NCBI GenBank assembly: GCA_011033025.1
Contig: WFMF01000554.1
Span: forward strand, 44,205-108,204
Reading direction: 5' to 3'
Source: Beroe forskalii
Lineage: Eukaryota; Ctenophora; Nuda; Beroida; Beroidae
Length of the DNA stretch: 64,000 bases
In this document: positions 46,101 to 56,600 of the stretch, piece by piece
Position numbering within the stretch: position 1 is the stretch's first letter
Layout of the letters: each line of letters opens with the position of its first letter
Notes under the pieces: generated by a model
What the model saw: the letters and a program-made list of their open reading frames with translations, nothing else
What the model was told of the DNA's origin: nothing
The model's database searches: none
Program-made: the position numbers and the translations under genes

Positions 46101-49100
46101 AAGGTCGCTCAGAAGGAGCCCAGGTTCGGGGGGCACGGGCAGGGGGCAGCTCAGGATGTGTTTAATGTCCCTGCTAACAAGTGTGGTCTCGTCATCGGCA
46201 AGGTTTGTGGGATATGGGAGGCATTTTAATACTTTACTATAAGGGGGGGGGGTAATTTAGGGATTCCAATCACCAATGGGTACGTTCAAGTATTGTTATA
46301 GAGTGTGAGTGTGAACTATAAAATTAATTAAATTAGAATTGTTTTTAAAAAATTGTTTTTTATGTGTAGGCGATTTTACTAATATCACTCTTATCTAACA
46401 TAAAATCACTCTTATCTAACATTAAATCGCTCTTATCTAAAATTAAATCACTCTTATCTAACATTAAATCACTCTTATCTAACATCAAATCACTCTTATC
46501 TGCCCTTAAATAAAACTAAAACTAACATTACACCACTTTTATCTAACATTAAATCGCTCTTATCTAACATTAAATCACTCCTATCTAACATCAAGTCGCC
46601 CTCAGAAAGGAGAGACCATCAACAGGATGAAGGAACAGACAGGAGCCCACATCGAAATGAACAAGAATTCCCCACACGACGCCCCCACCAAACAATTCTT
46701 CATCAAAGGAACCCCCGAACAGATCAAGGCAGCCAAGGACGAGATCGCCAAAATAGTCGGAGATGATAGGTGCCTCGTTAATGATTAGTGTGATTAATAG
46801 AATAACTCGCTCTACTCGTTCTAATGATTAATGTGCAAAAAACTTGATAATTTTAGTCACTTTGATTTTTTTATTTGGTCTGACGTAACAGTGATGGTAT
46901 GTTCCTAATTCTATTTCTATAATTATTTGATATGTGTGATTAAGGAAAAATCGCTCTAATTTGGTGTGCATGGCATGAAGTGTAAGCATTATTAATTGTA
47001 TGCGCAATAAGAAAATTGCTCTAATTGAATGCACTCATCTTCAACTTTAAGTGCGCGCTAATTATTTACGCGGCGTCAGATACACGTGTAATTGATACCA
47101 GATGTATAACTTTGTTCACTCGTAGTTCACGCTCGTTCTACAATCAACACCAAAGAGGCCCTTCTGACCTGGGTAAGTCATAAAACTGCATCCGATGGTG
47201 CAGGTCTTAGGTAACGGATACTAATTCTATCATAATACTTAAATTCTATGCATGAGTTCTACCGTATAGCCCCTCAGAATAGAACAATAATCCTCAAACT
47301 TATAGTTCGAATCCTCCTGAACAAAAAATATCTTGCCGTGCTGCTCGTTGCTGTACATTGTAAAATCATTCCAAGTGCCAACACCCAAACTTTCCTTCAA
47401 TCGAGTGTCAGCTACTTGCGTGGGAGGTATATCTCAAACCTAATCTACCGCACGGTTTACTCAGCCGAGTGTACAGAAAACTGTGCAGGACTGCCCATTG
47501 CAGCGAAGTCTCGGGGTAATCAAGTATGGATAGCACTTTCTTAACCGTCACTGGCTTGATTACACTTTATTTCTGGCATTGGCTATCACCATGGTTCATC
47601 TGTTGGAATAGAATCGAAACCTTCAAAAAATACCTTGAAGCAACAGATGGCTAGGGTTAGGTGACGCTTCGATTCAAGCACAAAGCAAGGAAGTCATGGG
47701 TAACGGACGAATTTCTTGTGGGGAGATGAAACAGAACCATAAGCTGAACAGGAGCAAACGAAGAAGAATCCTGAGGCCGATAGCAACTAATGGAGTCTTA
47801 CAAAGCTTTGGTCAAACGAACTAGGTCATGAAATACTAGGTTGACATACCTTGAAACGCTTGGTGAAGTCGCTGCAAGGAGAGATGCCACAACCGCAAAG
47901 ATATTCGTCAAGACTCTCAGACTCCAAGGAGTCAGGGATTTGGCACACAACCAGCCAATCGTCCCACACCAGCGAAATCACTGTTCAAAAAACTGATCAA
48001 AACAATCCAATCAACAGCTGAACTAGAGGATCCTTGTCTTAGTGGACAGTAAAGATCGTCTCATTTAAATAAGTCTTCGGAAAATGATGCAACAATCGAA
48101 ACAGATTTTGCTGTTTCGAAGATCCCTCTGAATCTTTTATGAATTGAGTAGTAGTTGGTTTTGGGGCCAATGAGGCGTTGTTTTGACTTCAAATAAGTTT
48201 ATACGTGTCATACGTGTGCGGTGAAAGAAGGATTAAATTCAAGTTTTATTGATCATCACATGATATTTTAAATTATTTACTTATGACCGGAATTGGATTA
48301 ATTTGATTGGATTGCAAGTAGCAACTGGATGAATTGAAATATACTGATTTTAAGATATAATTTTAATATATATTTATTGAATTTCCGTTTCTAGTTGATT
48401 TGTTGTTTATGTTAAGAAAATTGACATTTTCTACATACCTCTCAGGTTCAGCTGAGATTTTAACTGTTAGTGTTTTGCCTCGATATGATTTTAGTAATAG
48501 ATGAAATAATTGATGCGAAAATGCCATTTAACTTTCGAATGGTGCCAAATATTATTTTGTGGGTATAATTAATTTAAACTTACAGTAATACAGTTTTTTT
48601 AATTTTATTTCTGAACATTTTCAAAATTGAAAAATGATATCATCATCTTAATATTTTTGAAGTTTTTGCTGATCAATCCTAACCACAATATATTATGATG
48701 TAGCGTCCCAGGCCATGTCGTGACCCATGCTTCCTTATCAATACAATGCAGTTCCAGCTCTTCACGGCTTCCATCCTGCAGTTGTCCCCATAGCCTACTC
48801 CCACCCTACCCCTCCCTACCAGGCTCCCCATAATCCTTATAGTCATGTGATTAACCACGCTGAAACCCCCTATCCCGGACCCCATGAGACTCGTTACAAT
48901 GGAATGAAGTACGGGGATGTTTTGCGGACTTATTGCACCCCACGCAAGAGACGGCGTGTTTTGATGAAGAATGAGATGGGCCCACCAAAATCTGCAGGCA
49001 TTGCCAATAGCTTGGCTCTTGAGAATATTGATAAGTCGTCTGCCTCCAGTAAGTTTTAGCCAGAAATTCACCTTTTTTCTGCATTAGTTGTAAACCACCA

Positions 49101-50618
49101 AAACCGTTGGACGGTTGGTCTAGTAACCCCCCGCTGGTTTGGATGTGATCAGCCCATTTTGTCTCTTTTCAGGTTCCGTTGTCACATCCAAACCCGCGGG
49201 GGGTTACTAGACCAACCGTCCAACGGTTTTGGTGGTGATATCTTGACAGATGTATGTAGTTTGAACCCATGTTACTTGCCCAAAGGCAGTTTGGACCCAC
49301 GTAACTTGCCCACACGTAGTCGGATTCCTCGTTACAAGCCCACACGCAAGTCTAACCCACATAAATCACCCTGAGGAAGTCCAAAACTAAGTTATTCTAA
49401 CTTGGAATTACTAGAATTGATATATGTCTTAATTTCTACAAAGCGTCCGTGTGTACTCACGTGCTGAAATATAACAACCAGATCTAATTTCACGTGCATT
49501 AGTCGAATTTGAACTCATTTCAACGTAACCAAGTCGAAAATCCCGTGTAAATATCAATTTCTTCAAATCTCCTAATTTCTACAAAACGTCCGTGTGTACT
49601 CACGTGTTAAAATATGGCAACCAGATCTAATTTCATGTGCATTAGTCGTATTTAAACTCATTTCAACATAATCAAGTCGAAAATCCTGCGTAAATATCAA
49701 TTTCTTCAAATCCCCTTATTTCTACAAAACGTCCGCGTGAACTCACGTGGTTTACTAGTCCATCATATATTTCCCGTCCATATTCACTGCGAGACATGGA
49801 GAAACCATAATAAGTTCAACATCGTATCACAGAATAGGACTATAGTACAAATTGTTGTCATAAACATAATTTCAATCAATTTGCAGTTCAATTTTTAGAA
49901 GCCTCGCACGACAACAATCTTCCACCAATCGCCCTGAAACTCGTTTTATAGCTAAGTCTCAAGGTCTAAAACCAGCAGATCAAAGTAAAACATAATCCAA
50001 TGAAAACTCTTTGAGTTGGAGATGTCCAAAGTAGCGCAAAATAGCGTTCTATCGCAAAAATACGCTATTTTAGTGGTTTTACGCGATTTTGATGACGTCA
50101 TCACAGCACCCAAATAGGCTCAAACCAACTTCCCATATAGCCTATAAGACAATTTCGCCTTAGTACAACAGACTTTGACCGGTATCGTCTCAAGATAAGT
50201 CGCAGCTCTTGACATCTCATTCGTTTGAAGTTTTGTCCTATAATTTGGAAATTGATTTTTCACCGTACCTTAGAAAATCGCGTATATCTCGATAAAAAAT
50301 CGAGATAGCCCAATGATCCATATGATTTTCTGAAAGCTCTTTAAATTTGCTAAAAATCATTCTGAAAAATCAGACAGCTATCTCCTTTCCTTATTGGTGA
50401 AAAATGCGCTCGAAAATAGCCTATTTTCGCTAAAAAGAAATAAAATTTCGCTAAGTTGATGACGTCATAGTGACGTGAAAATGACGTCACCAGAACGTCT
50501 CTTATAGCCTATAACATTTTCCCATCTTAGATCAACAAAACCTGACCTCGATCATGGCTCTACCATTTCCCGTTCTTGAGATCTCGGCTTTATAAGTTGG
50601 GTCCCGAATTATCAGCTC

Positions 50619-50656
<38 letters not shown>

Positions 50657-53600
50657 TATTAATATTATACACCCTGTGACACCAAAATCTCTATTATATA
50701 GCCTGGCCAGAAACGTCTCTCAAATTTTTATTTTTCTATACGCGGGGGGTTACCGCCCTGGCCAGGGCGGGAATCTAAGGTATAAAATTTGTCCTATAAC
50801 TTTTTTCATGGATTATCAAACTTGTGAGATCTTTGTTTCGATCTATATAATTAATAAACATGGATGGTAGTTATTACATCAATTTGATGAACTTTGATGT
50901 TATTTGATATTGAAGCTATCAAATTCTTCAGGTGAAAATAAAAGCAATATCACTTGTACCACGCCCAAAAATTTGGCACTGGAGGCTGACATCTGTAACA
51001 GTTTTTTCTTGATAAAATCGGACAAGAGTGTCGTATATGGTTCCGTGACTCCACTGGATTCAACGCAAAGAACCGTAGTCGCATGTAAAATGCCAGGAAG
51101 CATCAACAGTATTTACAACAAGCAAAGCATCAAACGTACTTTTGGGAGATATGGCCATGTTTTAACAGTTATTCCTCGCTTCCTATCCAGTTATAACATT
51201 CTTGTTGAATATGGTTCTCACGCGAGTGCAAAATCATGCGTTGATGATGCCAAAGCTCTTTTCAATTCTGGGGGAGTGGAAATATTTTGGCTTCAATCTT
51301 TGTCTTATGAAGATTCGCTCCCATACATTTCATATCTACGCAAACCAGTTGAACCCGAACATTGCAAAAGCAGTTTTCGTCTTAACCCACTTTCAGAGCT
51401 TTCCAAGAGAAAGTGCCAAATCCAAGCAACCCTTGCAGCAAAATACAAAGCAGCAAATTGTAAAACTAGCCGTGTATTCGAATCTGAAAACGTTGTTAAA
51501 GATAGTGAAGATGAACCACGAGAGGTCGTTTTACTGAGGGAACCATCTTGGTCAGAAGCTGCTTTTCATATTGACGATGGAGAATTTACACTTTTTGGCA
51601 GTGATGAGCCAGTGGATGCTAACCAAACCGCTCTTTTAATCAGGAACATTCCCCACAATGCCAACACTCATGATATTCTTCACAAAGTTTTCAGTCGGTT
51701 TGGTCCCATGAAACTTGTGAAATGCCAGTTAATGGGCCTTGAAAGCACTGCTGAAGTGGAGTATGAAAGTCATACCAGTGCTGCTGCCTGTTTCCATTCT
51801 ACTATTGCTTTGCTTGACAATCCTAAAATTAACGTATTTTGGAAAAATGTCGTTAAGACAACCGATTTTTTGAAGAGTGGCCAAGCCACTATCAAGGAAT
51901 GTACGAATGTGAGTAAAGGCACAGCCTCGGAGAAGCCAGCGACTCAAACTCTTTCATGCAAAATGAATTTAACTACAACTTATACAAAAATAACTAATTG
52001 TGATACAAAAGTAACCAGTTCTGTGGCCAAAACCAAGCCATCCACTGGAGCAAATCTGTGTACAACATACAAAGTTCTGACGAAAAGTAATCCAAAATCA
52101 GTGAGTTTTGTGTCTGGAAAAGCATCTACAAAAGAAGCTAATGTCAATGTACCAACTAAATCAACCACATCATCTACGCCAACAACATACAAATCTCTCA
52201 AAAGATGCGAGGTGAAACCACATACATTCAGAATAATTGAATCATTTTATGCCATTACAGGAGCTGTCAAGCCAGTTGAACCTCTTCAGAAAACTCCTTT
52301 TAGTCCGTGATATCCAACCCAACCTAAATGCCCGTGAGCCATTAAGGCAAGAGTTAGTAAAGTTTGGAGTGGTTAAGCACATGGAATTCAAATATCTGGG
52401 GCTTCCGACAACAGCGTTTGTTGAGTTCAGGGACTTTGTTTCGGCTATGAAATGCTTTAGCTCCCCAAAACCTTTTCTTGAAGATGCTCAAATCAAAGTG
52501 TTTTGGATGGAAATTGTTCCTCTACCGAAAGCTAATGAAAATGGAGTCAATAACGGTGAAATGGGAAATATTGTAAATGAGTATCCGCCCAAATTACTTC
52601 CACCCCTTCAATCATTGACACTCCCTGTTCGGATGCAGAACTATCAAACCATGGTTAAATGCCAGAAGTTAAAGCTTATACCTCGAGTTCAAACTTTTCT
52701 CACTGAGAACAATTTTGCTCAAGAATTGATTCAGAATAAAATAAATGTATGTTCAGATGAAAAAAAGAAATCTGATCTCTCTTCTTTGCTTGTTAAACTA
52801 AGGTCAGAAAAGGATGAACTTTCCGAGAAATTAATACAGCTAAGAAATGGGATTCCAGATGATGAACTGCCCATCACGAAATCTGGTGACAGCTCTGATG
52901 ACACGAAAAACGAGGAAGTGTCAAAAGAAAATGGGTGGAAAACTGAGAGTGAGGTCCCTGATAGCCTTCCTGTACCTGATCTAATAAACGAAACCATGGA
53001 GAATCATAATCTTGATGATAGCTTTGTGCTTGACTTAGGGGGTGACTACACAATCTAAGTGAAGTACTCTCCCTTAATTCTCTGTTACGAATCTATTTGT
53101 TCAATTGTTATCGAAGAAGGAGTGTAGCTTTTTCTAGATTTTGCAAAGTTTTTATGTGAACCTTAATAACAAATAAACCCGCGGCTCATTCTTTACGAGT
53201 TGGATTTGTTGACTATTAAATTATTTAGTAACTTGTTTTGGGGTTATTAATCATGCAGGATGCTAGATTCAATTTGATTTATTTGTATTTCTGTGATTTT
53301 CCTTTACCTTACGTTAACTGTTACTCCTCAATTGCATTCATTCGATTTACATTTCTTTTTTGACTGATTCAGTACTTGCTGGAACTATCTTTTTCTTAGT
53401 TTCCAGTGCAGTGGCTTATCTTATTGATTTTAATTCGTTACAAAAAATCATAGTTTTGGTTCTATCAATAAATCTACTTAATCCAATATGTTGCCAAGGA
53501 TATTCAGATTTTTAAACTTCAGTTGGTTACTTATACCTTTTTAACTTATTTAACATCCTTCAGCCTGTTTTATTTCTGTATAAAACTAAAAATTGAACAT

Positions 53601-56600
53601 TGCTGACCACATTCCCTTGTCAGTGATCTGCATTGTACGTTGATTGTCGCGTTATTAATTAGTACAAATACCTTTTAAAGTATTTGTGGGGCCACAAAAC
53701 TACCCTAATTATTGTATTTTTACACCAAACAATAGCCGTGTCACCCTACTCCTTATGTCACTTGAACATCATATGTTTTCCCTGTCTGTTGTGAATTATG
53801 GTCTCATTTCCCTGTGTTTCATCCCCTCAAATAACCCATAACAACAATAATAATAATACAACACTCAACTGAAGGTATTTCTCCATGTAATGGTCTGATA
53901 GCAGAAAACTTTTTAAAACTCAGAGGAGACTGGCAATGTTCCACACGGATCTGATAATACTCTCCATACGCCTAGCACAATAATGAAGTTAAATACTACC
54001 TTCTAGCTATGCTTATAACCGAAGACACGATGCAGAAATGGTTTTCACTGCTCCCTAAGAATTATCCCGCTAAATACCTTAAATCAGGCAACGACCAAAC
54101 TTTCTTTACTTTTATCTTTTCTTACCGCACAGTTTTGCGCGCACTTGATCTGTCCCGCAGAAAACCCTGATATGATTTCTCTCTCCCTGACCTGGATGTT
54201 ACCCGCAGATAGCCCGTACGGGCACGGTGGGTACCAGCAACAGGGTGGATATCCCCAGCAGGGCGGCTACAACCCTGCCATGATGCCCGGACAAGCCCAG
54301 GATCCCGCAGGTATGTCGAGGGGGACGGACATTTCATCTCACAACACTTTACTCGTAGTATTTCAACTCTGAGCTAAGGTTTGGGTCTGGGTTAATAAAG
54401 GTTCTGTATTTGGGTCAAGAAAAAGGGTGATGAAGCGTCCTGAGATCAAATATCGTAAGATCATATGTTGAACTCCTGTCGAGGGGATTACGGCATTTCA
54501 AAGTTATTCCATCTCACGACAATTCATCTTAAGAAACTTCCCCAATCCACATTATATATGTGTCGCGTGTGCGATAAAATCTGTACTTTTTTAGAATTTA
54601 TCGCAAATAAATGGTCATCTTAAGATCACAGTCCTGAGTGAGACCCCATTTTTGAAATGTCATCCATTTGCAGCACTCGCATACCAGCAACAGATGGCTT
54701 ACTACTCTCAGTACTCCCAATACTACGGGCAGCAGCCTGGCGCAGTGCCAGGTGCCGCCCCAGTGCCACAAGCCGCCGCCACCTCGCAGCCCGCCCCAGC
54801 CCAAGCCGCCCCAGCAGCCACCCCTGCAGCCGCACAGAATTCAAGTATGTGCCACTATGTTACCTGTTAGTGTCAGTTTGCTAGTCAGGCGTCAGTTAGT
54901 TCGCCAGGCTGGCGTCACTTTGTCAGTCTGTCTGTCTTGGTGTCAGTTATCCATTAATTATTATGGTTCAAATCATTTCAGAATGTTTGGAATGTAGTTT
55001 CTACTTTCAAGAATTTTTTTAACATTGCTATTTTAATGACTGGGGAGTGATGAAATGTGTTGCTTGGGTATGGGTTGTTGGTGTAACTGATTTTCAGGTC
55101 TTTACTTCTGGACACCAATCGTAAGTTATCCAATGGGGGCTTGTGATCATTTATTACGTGGGCGTATTTTGAAAACGACAATAATTCAGAAATATACCCT
55201 TTGCTTTCCCTAATCAGTAACATATTAGCTTACCCGTGGGATCCTAAGACCGTATTGAATTGCCTTATCAGCCCGTGAGTTGACGGCCAATTTGCGCGCT
55301 GATAGGTGAACGGACCTTTGGGTGAGCTAATACGGATAAACACTAAGCCGTTCTGAAGATTTACTATTTGATTGAACGGCAATCTGAACAAAATAAATGT
55401 GCATCAGTAGTCAGTACTATAAACCTTTGACATTGCATATGATAGTCTTCCAAATTTTTAATCTTTATGATCTAAATCACAATTTAGGAATTTTAAAATG
55501 TAATATTAATATTTTGGCTAAACCTCTCTTCAATTCAATAATTATAATTCAATGGATATTGGATTTATTCATTTTTTGTGTATAATTTGGAATTCCGGAT
55601 TTAACAGTTAGTGATATATTTAAAACCTCGTATAATGATTCAGGACGCTATGGATTGGATCATATGGAACTCCTTAGTCGATAGTCACAGCCGGAGTATC
55701 CTACAATTTTGACCATTTTATTTCCGTTTTATAAAATTCACTGTCCATTATATATCAATTTTTGAAATTTATGGCATCAAATTGATATATCATTATTAAT
55801 ATTCTCCATTTAATTCCGTTTAAGCCTATAAAATTGAATAATGACTTGAAAAGATCATTACAATAATTTTCGTATGATAAACTTTACAATAATTGATAAT
55901 AATAATAATGATAATTAAATATTATCTTTGTTGACACTTCATCTATCACAAATTGAAATTTATATTCATCTCCATAAAATCCAGAAATCCATTTCGATAC
56001 ATCCATTTTATAAGATTGGATAAAATTATTGTAGAATTCAAGTACAACGGTAATATTGTACTTGTCTATTTGGATTGATGAATTTGTTTATGTTGTAAGT
56101 AATTCCGTTCAAAAATGTAAATTCCCATTTCACCCATTCTTCCACTCTGAGTTCTTCCAATCATATTGATCCACGGTGGCCATTTGCCAATTGATCAAAC
56201 GACGATACTGCAATGCATTTTTAGAAGTTATGTAAATTTGATGATTGCTGGGAACTATGTTTTGTGCATGCGCTTTGTACATCTTTGGGGAGAATTCTAC
56301 CTGCATTTCTACGTAGTACTATATATTCAGTTTATTATGGAACCCTCTGACGCTTTCATCGGTGTCAATAATACATAGAAACTTGCCTGATCGGGTCCAT
56401 ATATTGGTTGAGACCCTCGCCCTTCGGGCTGTGGGTCCCAACCGGATCCATCCCTCGGGCTATGTCTCCGGAAGTGTACAAACATGGAGCCGATCTGGCG
56501 CGTGTCTATGTATATTTTATATATACATTAAACAACGCCGGGCTCTATCTTCGTGAATAACGGAGCGAATGCACTACTTCGAGTGAGTGAGTCGTGGTAT

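Noticed and set aside
45536-46242. Two long + strand ORFs rich in Pro, Tyr and Phe
   Set aside because: Mostly the pyrimidine-rich minisatellite of a FUBP intron; the real exon (46078-46202) is in a different frame and set by splice sites.
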